A stretch of DNA of 64,000 nt from Anoxybacterium sp963668245. GTDB lineage: Bacteria; Bacillota; Clostridia; Peptostreptococcales; Anaerovoracaceae. Both the position numbers and the translations under genes were made by a program. The stretch spans positions 1,054,001-1,118,000 of the forward strand of contig OY764195.2 of NCBI GenBank assembly GCA_963668245.2, written 5' to 3'. A model generated the notes under the pieces. That model saw only the letters and a program-made list of their open reading frames with translations, made no database searches and was not told the origin of the DNA. This document shows positions 27,701 to 35,676 of the stretch, one piece after another (position 1 is the stretch's first letter; each line of letters begins with the position of its first letter).

Positions 27701-27780
27701 CGCAAGCAGATAAAAGAGAGTCAAATAAAATGCAAGAACCACAAATCATGCTAGATGATCCGGGTTTCGATAAATATTAA
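24712..27780 (+). CDS. Methyl-accepting chemotaxis protein with Cache and poly-HAMP modules
   Basis: A 1022-residue membrane receptor. It has an N-terminal helix (about 15-35), a Cache-like extracellular sensor (about 40-200; YLLTVFAPIIDGDGNCVGMVGVDLD), a second helix (about 205-228) and HAMP at about 232-285. A long cytoplasmic chain of HAMP-like modules follows to about 730. Two of these, 91 residues apart, are nearly identical around GEIPEKITDEYRGDFDEIK (DNA 25853-25921 and 26126-26194). The signalling tip reads AFQTNILALNAAVEAARAGQ. The protein should report an unknown ligand to CheA via CheW/CheV. It is monocistronic and flanked by the two 176-bp repeats. Confidence 0.92.
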   Translation: MAKSKKTNRNNSLSRKIILILVAMVLVTTVIIDSFGIYQNKKVVIELKSAQAESIARLAASHLDGTQLKELADVNYENSYFEIAKQNLGMDKEAAGVKYLYAVQPILDTQQIRYIVEGQASYDNPDDIYEYNTLVDYSYFFDSKKESDAFVEAFQTGQVYVNGLYQDPEFGYLLTVFAPIIDGDGNCVGMVGVDLDADRIMKEANRLVIMIVVITLLGLIIVFLLSKILIRNKITKPLEQIVAASDALITGDVNAKIDVASDDEIGQLAESFRMMIENIRLQANAAERIAHGDLEATLTPKSEKDVLSISLNNVIAELSNLTIETGKLTKAAVEGDLNIRGDVEGFRGGYRTIVSGINDTLDALIGPLKMSADYMKQISNGEIPEKITDEYRGDFDEIKESINVCIDAINSLVADMQGLSAAAIEGKLDKRADCCAHTGDFKKVVDGVNATLDAVIHPLQMAASYINQIGKGEIPEKITDEYRGDFDEIKKSINACIDGLGGLAEGRDVLEKMAQNDYTVTVQGQYLGIYAQMAESINTVGVQINQAIQVLSDVAEGNLDDLAQLKESGQLSEQDKLVPSLIMMIENISNLVEETRTLSLNAVQGELSVRGNASKFKGEYHHVIKGVNETLDAVIAPIQEASAVLKEMARGNLDVTMNGDYQGDHAEIKTSLNETISNLRIYITEISSVLAEMANSNLDIALSADYKGDFIEIKNSLNHISVSLSQVLGDISDAAEQVNAGARQVSDGSQTLSQGSTEQASAIQQLTASIEDIASQTKHNAVNASQASDLAENARNNAIKGNDQMKEMLHSMVEINDSSANISKIIKVIDDIAFQTNILALNAAVEAARAGQHGKGFAVVAEEVRNLAARSAAAARETTDLIEGSIGKVQTGTKIANETASALLEIVEGIEQSAKLIVNIAEASNEQASGITQINKGIEQVSQVVQNNSATAEESAAASEELSSQAEMLREMVGHFRLALGESTTQQKQIGDGSGNSQADKRESNKMQEPQIMLDDPGFDKY

Positions 27781-27833
27781 CGAAATTTGTTTTATCTTAG
27801 TGATGTTACGAAAAGTTGCTGTCGTAACATTGC

Positions 27834-28010
27834 TGTGGATAACTTTGCGATTGCACGGGAAAGAAATTGGTGTAAACGTTGAAATGTAATAGGTTTGCAA
27901 GATAAAAGTTATTCACAATGCTAAGTGGAAAAGATTGTATACAATTTCAAAAAAGATGTGGAAAACCATGTCAACCCAAGAAAAATAACTGCGAAACGAC
28001 TGTTGAAAAG
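27834..28010 (+). repeat. 176-bp repeat copy B with DnaA-box-like sites
   Basis: This copy has TGTGGATAA at 27834, TTATTCACA at 27909 (matches TTATNCACA), a 25-bp block identical to copy A at 27923-27947, TGTGGAAAA at 27957 and CTGTTGAAAAG at 28000. Spacing is the same as copy A within one base, while the intervening sequence has diverged. Its right end merges with the terminator at 27984. Confidence 0.65.
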
Positions 28011-28036
28011 TTTTCGCAGTTATTATTTTTTTATTT
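27984..28036 (+). terminator. Terminator after the chemoreceptor
   Basis: AATAACTGCGAAA pairs perfectly with TTTCGCAGTTATT across a 15-base loop and is followed by a T-rich run. A second 9-bp hairpin, ATGTTACGA/TCGTAACAT (27803-27830), lies nearer the stop without a T-run. Confidence 0.85.
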
Positions 28037-28102
28037 TGAAAAAAACCGCTCTGAGATATGGGCAGATTATCAAAAAGGCAACTGAAATACTGTTGCCTTT
28101 GA

Positions 28103-29878
28103 TTAGCAATCTAAAGATGCTACACGATTTCTCCCATTATTCTTTGCCTCATATAGTGCTTTGTCGGCTCGAGCAATTAAAACATCTGGATATTCGGCAC
28201 AGCAGTAAGAAGTAACGCCAAAGCTACAGGTTAAGTGAGAAACAATTGAAAAAGCATGTTTTTCAATTGCAGTTCGCAAGTTTTCTGCTATTTGAAGTGC
28301 GTACTGGATATTTGTTTCTGGTAAGATGACTAAAAATTCTTCTCCTCCCCACCTGCCGACTGAATCGTTTTCATGCATCACATCTTTTAACAAAGCCGAT
28401 AACTCAACGAGGACGGAATCTCCAACATTATGACCGTACGTATCGTTTACATTTTTGAAATAATCGATGTCTATTATAATAATAGAAAAATCAACTTGCA
28501 GAAGGTTACAACGTTTGATTTCTTTGATTAGAATTTGGTTCAACTTCATGCGATTGTAAAGCTGTGTCAAATCATCTATCTCTGAGAGCTGTGTTAACTC
28601 ACCGTTTGCCTGTTCGAGCTCGGAGGAAAGTATCTTGATGAAGTGAAGCAACCTAGATACGATCATATTATGCTTTTTACTAAATGGATCGGTCTGAAAG
28701 GAGCAGGATTGATAGGTGTGACTAAATTCCTCTTCGACATTTCTCCGTGTGCCGCTTCCCTCTTTCATACCGACAATGACAATGGCTGAATTTAAAAGTT
28801 GAATGCAGTCTTTGCAGCTGATGATTTCTCCAAACGTAAAAAATCCAGAGGTGGGGGCAATGGCTTTAAATGGTTCAATTTCAAGATTAATATCTCCCTG
28901 CATTAAAAATCGTCTGCATACACACGCAAATATGAGGATTGCTTCTGGTTGGAATTCTAATAATTGTCCTTGTATTTCATGCGAACTGTCAAGCATAGCG
29001 ACTGGGTCGCCATAGCCAATGCAGAAGGTTTCTCCTTCTTTCACATCAGCGATAAACTCGATGGATCCATTTTCGTCTACAAAAAATGGGACCCGCGCAA
29101 TTGTAGCTTTATTTCTCTCAACAAGAAATGGAAACTCCAATACATTATTGAAAAAATCCTCATCATTAGGGATATTGAGATATTTTTTATATAAATTATA
29201 GGCATTGTTGTCGTCAATTGCATGTACAATCAAATCATCTGAACGGGTAATTGTCATTTTTTTTGTAAGAGGTTCCCAACCCAAGTAGGAACCAGCATAG
29301 AATTTCAAAACATCGCTGAGATATACAATGGCGATAATACCAGTGTCTAGAAACACTTCTTCATTGAATACCAAGGAATATTTCGAGGCATCATATACGG
29401 CAGCACCTCCACCAAAAAAAGGGAAGTTGACCTTTCTGGTTTCCATTCCTGACAAAATTTTCGATAGATTGATGGTAAGGGGAGTTGTAAGTAACTGAAC
29501 TCCGGCTATATTAATCCCTTGCTCCAAAATGTAGTCGATCAACCTTGCGCCATCAGCTTCTTCTTTTCCTTTTGTGCAACAAATCTGGAGTGGAACAATG
29601 GCAGTGGATTGAAATACGGAGATGGTAACAATCGTAGAACGTAGCTGTAGAGAACCAGCCATAATCTCTCCAACAGTTGTGGAGCCTGCAATCGTAGCAG
29701 TGGGGATTTCGTTCTGAATCAATAAGATGATTCTTTTTATAAAATCAGCTTGATTATGTTCAGAGAAAATTTGAACAAAAACTGAGCTGCCTTGCGATAC
29801 AGCTTCTATTAAATCTGGATGATCAAGAAATAACAAAAGTGATTTATCATTTTGATATGTATGCAAATACTGTTTCAT
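28103..29878 (-). CDS. FIST-domain diguanylate cyclase
   Basis: A 591-residue cytoplasmic protein. The FIST N and C sensory domains cover about 15-385 (IAGSTTVGEIMAG, FFGGGAAVYD, ILIFACVCRRFLM, APTSGFFTFGEI). A short helical linker leads to a GGDEF domain (about 425-590) with DDLTQLYNRMKLNQ, IIIDIDYFKNVNDTYGH and an intact WGGEEF active site. It should make cyclic di-GMP in response to a small ligand, perhaps an amino acid as proposed for FIST domains. AAGGGG lies before the ATG. It is convergent with the chemoreceptor. Confidence 0.9.
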   Translation of the reverse strand: MKQYLHTYQNDKSLLLFLDHPDLIEAVSQGSSVFVQIFSEHNQADFIKRIILLIQNEIPTATIAGSTTVGEIMAGSLQLRSTIVTISVFQSTAIVPLQICCTKGKEEADGARLIDYILEQGINIAGVQLLTTPLTINLSKILSGMETRKVNFPFFGGGAAVYDASKYSLVFNEEVFLDTGIIAIVYLSDVLKFYAGSYLGWEPLTKKMTITRSDDLIVHAIDDNNAYNLYKKYLNIPNDEDFFNNVLEFPFLVERNKATIARVPFFVDENGSIEFIADVKEGETFCIGYGDPVAMLDSSHEIQGQLLEFQPEAILIFACVCRRFLMQGDINLEIEPFKAIAPTSGFFTFGEIISCKDCIQLLNSAIVIVGMKEGSGTRRNVEEEFSHTYQSCSFQTDPFSKKHNMIVSRLLHFIKILSSELEQANGELTQLSEIDDLTQLYNRMKLNQILIKEIKRCNLLQVDFSIIIIDIDYFKNVNDTYGHNVGDSVLVELSALLKDVMHENDSVGRWGGEEFLVILPETNIQYALQIAENLRTAIEKHAFSIVSHLTCSFGVTSYCCAEYPDVLIARADKALYEAKNNGRNRVASLDC

Positions 29879-30004
29879 TCAATGCAACCCCTTTTTTTGA
29901 AATACTTGTATTAATATACCCGAAGATATTACGAGGAAACAATGAACGATTTGAGATGATCTTTAGAATCACTTTGTTTTGTACTGTTTTTCTATGGTTT
30001 TTGG

Positions 30005-30033
30005 TTGACAGTAAGGCTTTGCACTGATAAACT
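30005..30033 (+). promoter_or_regulatory. Promoter of the aldehyde oxidoreductase operon
   Basis: TTGACA, 17 bases, TAAACT. The predicted transcript would carry a leader of about 215 bases containing the structures at 30067-30212. Confidence 0.55.
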
Positions 30034-30066
30034 ACAAATGGATCTAGAGTTTAGAAAACATATCTC

Positions 30067-30212
30067 CTAGTCTTATTTTTAAACCTGACGGGGTTCGAAA
30101 ATGAGGACTAAGGGTCTTTGCATTGCAAGGACCTCCCGCGTTTAAAATGGAGATGGAGAGGAATTAGAGCATCCTCAGACCTGTCCTTTTATACGAGGGG
30201 CAGGTTTTTTTG
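30067..30212 (+). ncRNA. Structured leader RNA with terminator (riboswitch/attenuator candidate)
   Basis: Three stems follow one another. Hairpin I (30067-30111) pairs TAGTC-TTATTTTTAAACC with GGTTCGAAAATGAGGACTA over about 18 bp. Hairpin II (about 30112-30134) pairs GGTCTTTGCA with TGCAAGGACC. A terminator (30178-30212) pairs ACCTGTCC with GGGGCAGGT before seven T. The terminator lies 47 bp before the oxidoreductase start, where it could only act as an attenuator or end a small RNA. I do not recognise a known riboswitch class. It occupies most of the 29879-30258 gap. Confidence 0.6.
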
Positions 30213-30258
30213 TTTTATGCTAACGATTAAAAACAAAGAGGCAATTTAGGAGGTTAAT

Positions 30259-33114
30259 ATGAAACAACTAAAAAAGATGACTCTAAACATCAATGGCGCA
30301 GACAGAATGTTCATCTGTGATCCTGAAAAGGACACACTGGCTGAGGTTCTAAGACGAATAGGATTAACTGGTACAAAAGTTGGATGCGGAACTGGAGTAT
30401 GTGGTGCCTGCTCGATTATCTTAGACGGAAAAGTAATTCGTTCTTGCACCAAGAAAATTAAGACCGTGAAGGATTACAGTTCTGTAATCACCATTGAAGG
30501 AATTGGAACTGCGATGAATCCACACCCACTGCAGTATGCGATGGTTCATTTGGGAGCCGTACAGTGCGGGTTCTGTTCACCTGGATTCATTGTTTCTGCT
30601 TATGGACTTCTTCAAGAAAATCCAAGCCCTACAAGAGAAGAAGTGCGTGACTGGTTCCAAAAACACAGAAATGTTTGCCGTTGTACTGGATACAAGCAGA
30701 TTGTTGATGCTGTTATGGAAGCGGCTGCCATTATGCGTGGCGAAAAAACATTAAAAGATATCACATATGATTACAAACAAGATGTCGGTAATTATTACGG
30801 AAAACCAATTGTTCGTCCAAATGCTATGGCAAAAGCTTGTGGCGTTTGTGACTATGGAGATGACATTGCATTAAAAATGCCTGCTGAAACACTTCACGTA
30901 GCATTGGTTATGCCAAGAGTTGCAAACCATGCTAAATTAATCAACATTGATTTCAGTGAAGCAGAAAAAATGCCAGGTGTTGTAAAGGTAATCACTGCAA
31001 AAGACGTAGACGGAGCAAATCACTTGATGATGTTCCAATTCTCACCAAGAACGGTAGCGATGGATCAGGTTCACAAATTACTTGTAGATGAAACAATTAT
31101 CAACTATGGAAATGTTGTGGCAATGGTTGTTGCGGACACAAAAAATCATGCACAGGAAGCTGCTGCAAAAGTTAAAGTTGAAATAGAGCAGTTACCAGAA
31201 TACATGAACTATCTTGATGCTGTAATGCCAGATGCAAAACAAATTCATCCGAATATGGACAACATCTATACTTGGCAGCCTTTGTTTAAGGGAGATGCAG
31301 ATCGTGTACCTGATATGATTGATGGTGCAGACTATGCAGTGGAAGGCAGCTTCTATTCTTCCAGAGAACCTCACCTTTCCATCGAAGGTGATACGATTCA
31401 GGCGTACTATGACGAAGATGGCCTGTTGACTGTACAATGTAAAGCGATGACTACTTATTTTGACAGAGATGACATAGCTCAAGCAGTGGGACTTCCTGTT
31501 GAAGAAGTTCGCGTCGTTGAAAACCCTACAGGCGGATCGTTTGGATGGGCAATGAATGCTGCTTCATACTCTCTTGCAGCAATTGCATGTAAAGTAATGC
31601 AGGCACCGATTGCACTTTCCATGGATTATGCACAGTTTATGGCATTTAGCGGAAAGCGTGCGCCTGCTTATATCAATGCGCGACTGGCTTGTGACAAAGA
31701 TGGCACTCTCATTGCTGGTGAATTTGATGCTGGTATGGATCATGGATATGACCCTGCATTGGGTGATGATGAGATGATTAAAATTCCTCGCTTCATGTTC
31801 TTCCCATATCATGTTCCACATGCACTTGGACTAGGTAGAACTGCTGTAACAAACCATTCTCATGGAGTACCTTATAGAGGTTATGGTGCTCCGCAGGCAT
31901 ATACTGCAGGTGAAGCGCTTGTCGATATGTTGGCTGAAAAAATTGGAATGGATCCGTTTGATTTCCGTTACAAGAATATAGCAAGAACTGGTCAGACAAA
32001 TCTGAACAGTGTAGAATTCCTTCAGTATCCAATGGAGGAAATGATGGATAAAATGAAACCTCATTATGACAGAGCTGTTGCTGATGCAAAAGCAGCGGAT
32101 ACACCAGAAGTAAGACGCGGTGTAGGTCTGGCTTGGGGTGGATATAATGTTGGTCTTGGTTCTGACGACTTTGGTAGCGTTGCTATCGAACTAGTTGCTG
32201 ATGGTAAGTTCGTGAAATACGATACTTGGCAAGACCAGGGACAAGGTGGCGACCAAGGATCTTTGGTATGTATGCTAGAAGCCTTAAAACCATACTTCCC
32301 GAATGTAACACCTGATGATATTAAATTGATTCAGGCTGATACGAAACTTTGTCCAAATACCGGGGAATCTGCTGGATCTCGTTCCCATTTTGCAAATGGT
32401 AAAGCAAGTATTTTAGCTGCGGAAAACCTGGCAAATGCTATGAGAAAAGAAGATGGGACCTATCGTACTTATGATGAAATGATCAAAGAAGGTATTGAAA
32501 CGAAGTATGAAGGAAACTGGGTAGCAGAAGCTGAGTGGGATCACTTCAAGTTCCTTGATCCAAACACTGGAGAAGGAAATCCTACTTATGCATACACATA
32601 TGCTCTTTATATGTCAGAAGTTGAAGTGGATGTAGCAACTGGAAAAACAACAGTCATTGGAATGACTTGTGTTGACTGGGTTGGTAAAGTTGGTAACATT
32701 CAGGCGGTAAATGGACAGGCATACGGTGGTATTTCGCATTCTATTGGTTTTGCTCTCAGCGAAAACTATGATGATGTAAAAAAACACACCAACATGTTCT
32801 CCGCAGGCGTTCCTTACATTAAGGATGTGCCTGATATGCTTGAAGTTATTCATTTGGATGGGTATGACGAAAGAGGGCCATTCGGATCTTCTGGAGCATC
32901 TGAAGCATTCCAATCTTCCGATCACGTTGCTGTAATCAATGCAATTAATAATGCTTGTGGAGTTAGAATTTATGAGCTTCCTGCATCACCAGCAAAGGTA
33001 AAAGCTGGAATTGATAAGCTTGCAAAGGGAGAAAAGCTAGACCCACCAAAGAAATATTATCTGGGACCTGATTTTGTTGAAGAACTTCAAAAAATCAAAG
33101 CAAATCCAGTATAG
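30259..33114 (+). CDS. Molybdopterin-dependent aldehyde oxidoreductase (Mop type)
   Basis: A 951-residue xanthine oxidase-family enzyme, collinear with Desulfovibrio aldehyde oxidoreductase: two [2Fe-2S] domains fused to the molybdenum domain, with no FAD domain. Plant-type cluster cysteines are C43, C48, C51 and C63; the second cluster has C103, C106, C140 and C142 (CGFC, CRC). NPTGGSFGWAMN and YRGYGAPQA line the cofactor; the catalytic glutamate is E882 in GSSGASEA, where many homologues have GVGE. It would oxidise aldehydes to acids with water as oxygen donor. AGGAGG precedes the ATG. It is the first gene of the operon through 35676. Confidence 0.92.
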   Translation: MKQLKKMTLNINGADRMFICDPEKDTLAEVLRRIGLTGTKVGCGTGVCGACSIILDGKVIRSCTKKIKTVKDYSSVITIEGIGTAMNPHPLQYAMVHLGAVQCGFCSPGFIVSAYGLLQENPSPTREEVRDWFQKHRNVCRCTGYKQIVDAVMEAAAIMRGEKTLKDITYDYKQDVGNYYGKPIVRPNAMAKACGVCDYGDDIALKMPAETLHVALVMPRVANHAKLINIDFSEAEKMPGVVKVITAKDVDGANHLMMFQFSPRTVAMDQVHKLLVDETIINYGNVVAMVVADTKNHAQEAAAKVKVEIEQLPEYMNYLDAVMPDAKQIHPNMDNIYTWQPLFKGDADRVPDMIDGADYAVEGSFYSSREPHLSIEGDTIQAYYDEDGLLTVQCKAMTTYFDRDDIAQAVGLPVEEVRVVENPTGGSFGWAMNAASYSLAAIACKVMQAPIALSMDYAQFMAFSGKRAPAYINARLACDKDGTLIAGEFDAGMDHGYDPALGDDEMIKIPRFMFFPYHVPHALGLGRTAVTNHSHGVPYRGYGAPQAYTAGEALVDMLAEKIGMDPFDFRYKNIARTGQTNLNSVEFLQYPMEEMMDKMKPHYDRAVADAKAADTPEVRRGVGLAWGGYNVGLGSDDFGSVAIELVADGKFVKYDTWQDQGQGGDQGSLVCMLEALKPYFPNVTPDDIKLIQADTKLCPNTGESAGSRSHFANGKASILAAENLANAMRKEDGTYRTYDEMIKEGIETKYEGNWVAEAEWDHFKFLDPNTGEGNPTYAYTYALYMSEVEVDVATGKTTVIGMTCVDWVGKVGNIQAVNGQAYGGISHSIGFALSENYDDVKKHTNMFSAGVPYIKDVPDMLEVIHLDGYDERGPFGSSGASEAFQSSDHVAVINAINNACGVRIYELPASPAKVKAGIDKLAKGEKLDPPKKYYLGPDFVEELQKIKANPV

Positions 33115-33138
33115 ACAAATCTAGTATAAAGCAATTTG

Positions 33139-33162
33139 GGTTCTGGGCGAAAGTCCAGAACC
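33139..33162 (+). other. Intergenic RNA hairpin
   Basis: GGTTCTGG and CCAGAACC pair across GCGAAAGT between the oxidoreductase and its partner gene. No T-run follows; it may be an mRNA-processing or stability hairpin, or a weak terminator. Confidence 0.5.
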
Positions 33163-33200
33163 TTCTTATCTGCCCATAGAATTCATGTTAGGAGATTCCC

Positions 33201-35510
33201 GTGGAAAAATATTATAGACAGTATGATGTGTGCAGGCAAAATGAAAAACCGTTTTGCTCGGGCGCTTGTCCATTTCACATGGATGTATTGGATTTTCAAA
33301 CAAAGATTGCAAACTGCAATTATAATGCAGCGTTTAAGGTTTTTCGAAATGCAGTAGCATTCCCTGAAATTGTAGCTGCGCTTTGCCCTGAATATTGTGC
33401 TTCTTCATGTCCAAGAAGTGAATTGGACGCAGCAGTACAGCTAAATCTTCTTGAGAGAACTTGTGTTGCTCGAGCTACAAAAAAAGACCCTATTGATTAT
33501 AATGTGCCAGAAAAAAATAGAAAAATCGGAATTATTGGAGGAGGCATAAGTGGTCTAGCATGCGCAGTGCGATTAACACAAAAGAAGTATGAAGTAACTA
33601 TTTTTGAAAAGACAGATCGGCTTGGAGGAAAACTGTGGGACTTATTGCCATCAGAACTGTTTTTATCCGACATAGAGCGCCAATTACAATTTGAAAAATA
33701 TAACTTATATTTTAATTCAGAAGTAAAGAATCTAGATGAACTAAAAAAATATGAATTTGAAGCGATTTATGTTGCTACTGGCAAAAATGGTAATTCTTTT
33801 GGGGCGCTAGATCAAAAAGAATATTGTCTTCTATGGGAGGAGACGGCGGTATTTGCTGGAGGGAGTATAACTGGAAAAGACCCAATACGAGGACTTGCGG
33901 ACGGACTTGATATGGCTTGGGCGATTGAGGTTTTTTTGAAGACCAAGAAGCTGGAATATCCAAAAGAAGCAAACCCGTGCAGATCTGCTGCAAATCCAGA
34001 TAAATTGATAAAAACGGAACCAATTATTCCAACCGACAATGGTTTATTCAAAGACGCAGAAGTTACAGCCGAGGCATCAAGGTGTATCCGTTGTCAATGT
34101 GATGCTTGTATGGCATATTGTGATGTTTGTGATTATCACAATAAATGGCCGATGCGGATTCGAGATGATATTATGTCTACGGTTGCTTTTTCCACTTCAG
34201 AGTCGATGCTGAAAAAGACGCCAGCAAAAGTGCTTATGAATACCTGTACACAGTGTGGTCTTTGCGATGAGGTATGCCCAGAGGATATTGAACTAGGAGG
34301 GATGCTGCTCGAAGCCAAGCGGACACTTCATAAGCACGGAACATTGCCTGGAGCCTTTCATCAGTTTTGGTTACGTGATATGGAATTTGCAAATAGTGAA
34401 CAGGCAGCGATTATACGGAAAGCACCAAATCGCGATACTTGTAGCCATGTTTTTTTTCCTGGTTGCCAGCTAGGCGCGGCGCATCCAAATTATGTGTGGA
34501 AACCGTATCAGTGGCTTCTGGAAAAAATACCGGATATTGGTTTGATGCTCCGTTGTTGTGGCATTCCTGCAGAGTGGGCTGGGAATGAAGCACAGCATAA
34601 TCAAGAAATACTGGCTATTAAAGAGTCATGGATTGAAATGGGAAGACCAAAATTTGTATTTGCTTGTCCATCCTGTAGCCTGCATTTGAAAGAGTATTTG
34701 CCAGAAATTGAAAGTACATCGCTTTATGAATTGATGAAAAATCTGCACTTCCCTGTTGCCCATTGCTGCCTAGATTTTTATGCTTGCGAGCAAGGTCGGA
34801 AAACATATACCGTATTTGATCCATGTTCGGCAAGAAATAAACAAGATATTCAGGAAGCCGTTCGAGCATTGGCGGTAAAGGGAGGCCTTTCTATATCCGA
34901 ATTGCCGAAAGGGGATAAGCATGGCTGCTGTGGCTATGGGGGTCATGGCTCTATCGCAGACAAAGAATTCACTTCTTTTGTGACTGGGAAGAGAATGGAA
35001 CTTAGTGAAAACCCATATCTTTCTTATTGCATGAATTGTCGAGATATTTTTAGAGAAGAGGGAAAAGAATCAATTCACATTTTAGATTTACTTTTTCATA
35101 TTGATCTTGAAGGAAAAAATCCAATTGATATCAACCAACAACGGCGGAATCGTGTTGCATTAAAGGGCTTGCTTTTAATGGATATATGGGGTGAAATCAT
35201 GAAAACTCAAAAAGATATTTGCCAATATCAATTACTGATTTCAGCAGAGATGAGGCAAAAACTCCATGAGCGCAAGATTTTAGAAGAAGATGTTTACCAA
35301 GTAATTGCCCATGGTGAAAAGACAAAGAGAAGAGTTTATAGCGAGGAGAAGGATACTTATTCTTGCTATAAAGAGATTGGACATATTACATGCTGGGTTG
35401 AGTATCGAACTTACCAAGAGGGATATGAACTAATCAATGCATACACCCATAGAATGAAGATAAAATTGGAGGGAATGTGGAATGGACGAAAAGCAGACAT
35501 TGATCTGTGA
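33201..35510 (+). CDS. FAD-dependent, Fe-S-rich oxidoreductase (GltD/HdrD-like), partner of Mop
   Basis: A 769-residue multi-cofactor protein. The N-terminal region (about 1-90) is a GltD-like cysteine-rich domain (CSGACPFHMD, CPEYCASSCPR). An FAD/NAD(P)-binding fold follows with KIGIIGGGISGLACAVRL near 107. Fe-S binding motifs (CIRCQCDACMAYCDVC, then CTQCGLCDEVCPED) come next. The C-terminal half has CCG-type cysteine motifs of heterodisulfide reductases (FFPGCQLG, RCCGIP, CPSCSLH, HGCCGYGGHG). The start is GTG with TAGGAG eight bases upstream. It presumably carries electrons from the aldehyde oxidoreductase, as in the Desulfovibrio DVU1559-DVU1558 arrangement. Confidence 0.8.
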   Translation: MEKYYRQYDVCRQNEKPFCSGACPFHMDVLDFQTKIANCNYNAAFKVFRNAVAFPEIVAALCPEYCASSCPRSELDAAVQLNLLERTCVARATKKDPIDYNVPEKNRKIGIIGGGISGLACAVRLTQKKYEVTIFEKTDRLGGKLWDLLPSELFLSDIERQLQFEKYNLYFNSEVKNLDELKKYEFEAIYVATGKNGNSFGALDQKEYCLLWEETAVFAGGSITGKDPIRGLADGLDMAWAIEVFLKTKKLEYPKEANPCRSAANPDKLIKTEPIIPTDNGLFKDAEVTAEASRCIRCQCDACMAYCDVCDYHNKWPMRIRDDIMSTVAFSTSESMLKKTPAKVLMNTCTQCGLCDEVCPEDIELGGMLLEAKRTLHKHGTLPGAFHQFWLRDMEFANSEQAAIIRKAPNRDTCSHVFFPGCQLGAAHPNYVWKPYQWLLEKIPDIGLMLRCCGIPAEWAGNEAQHNQEILAIKESWIEMGRPKFVFACPSCSLHLKEYLPEIESTSLYELMKNLHFPVAHCCLDFYACEQGRKTYTVFDPCSARNKQDIQEAVRALAVKGGLSISELPKGDKHGCCGYGGHGSIADKEFTSFVTGKRMELSENPYLSYCMNCRDIFREEGKESIHILDLLFHIDLEGKNPIDINQQRRNRVALKGLLLMDIWGEIMKTQKDICQYQLLISAEMRQKLHERKILEEDVYQVIAHGEKTKRRVYSEEKDTYSCYKEIGHITCWVEYRTYQEGYELINAYTHRMKIKLEGMWNGRKADIDL

Positions 35511-35676
35511 TCGCTGTAAAGTGATTATGGAAGAAAAGGATGTAGAATTTTCCTACTTAAATCGATCCTTTCGCCATAAAGTATTACGATGCCCTTCTTG
35601 TGGGCAGGTGCATATTGATGAAAAACTGGCATCTGGGCGTATGAGTGATGTGGAACGGATGCTAGAAGAAAAATGA
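35482..35676 (+). CDS. Small zinc-ribbon redox protein, DVU1557-like
   Basis: A 64-residue protein with two CxxC pairs (CDRC at 9-12, CPSC near 37-40), which form a zinc ribbon or rubredoxin-like site. A protein of this size and pattern accompanies Mop-type aldehyde oxidoreductases and the FAD/Fe-S partner in other anaerobes (DVU1557 family). It overlaps the upstream gene by 29 bp and its stop overlaps the next ATG by 4 bp, so it is translationally coupled on both sides. GGAGGG precedes the ATG. Confidence 0.75.
   Translation: MDEKQTLICDRCKVIMEEKDVEFSYLNRSFRHKVLRCPSCGQVHIDEKLASGRMSDVERMLEEK

Noticed and set aside
30091..30110. tRNA-like T-loop (GGTTCGAAA)
   Set aside because: No acceptor, D or anticodon stems surround it; the segment is better explained as one arm of a long hairpin.
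31192..31482. Antisense open frames within the aldehyde oxidoreductase
   Set aside because: They mirror a strongly conserved coding region and have no ribosome sites.
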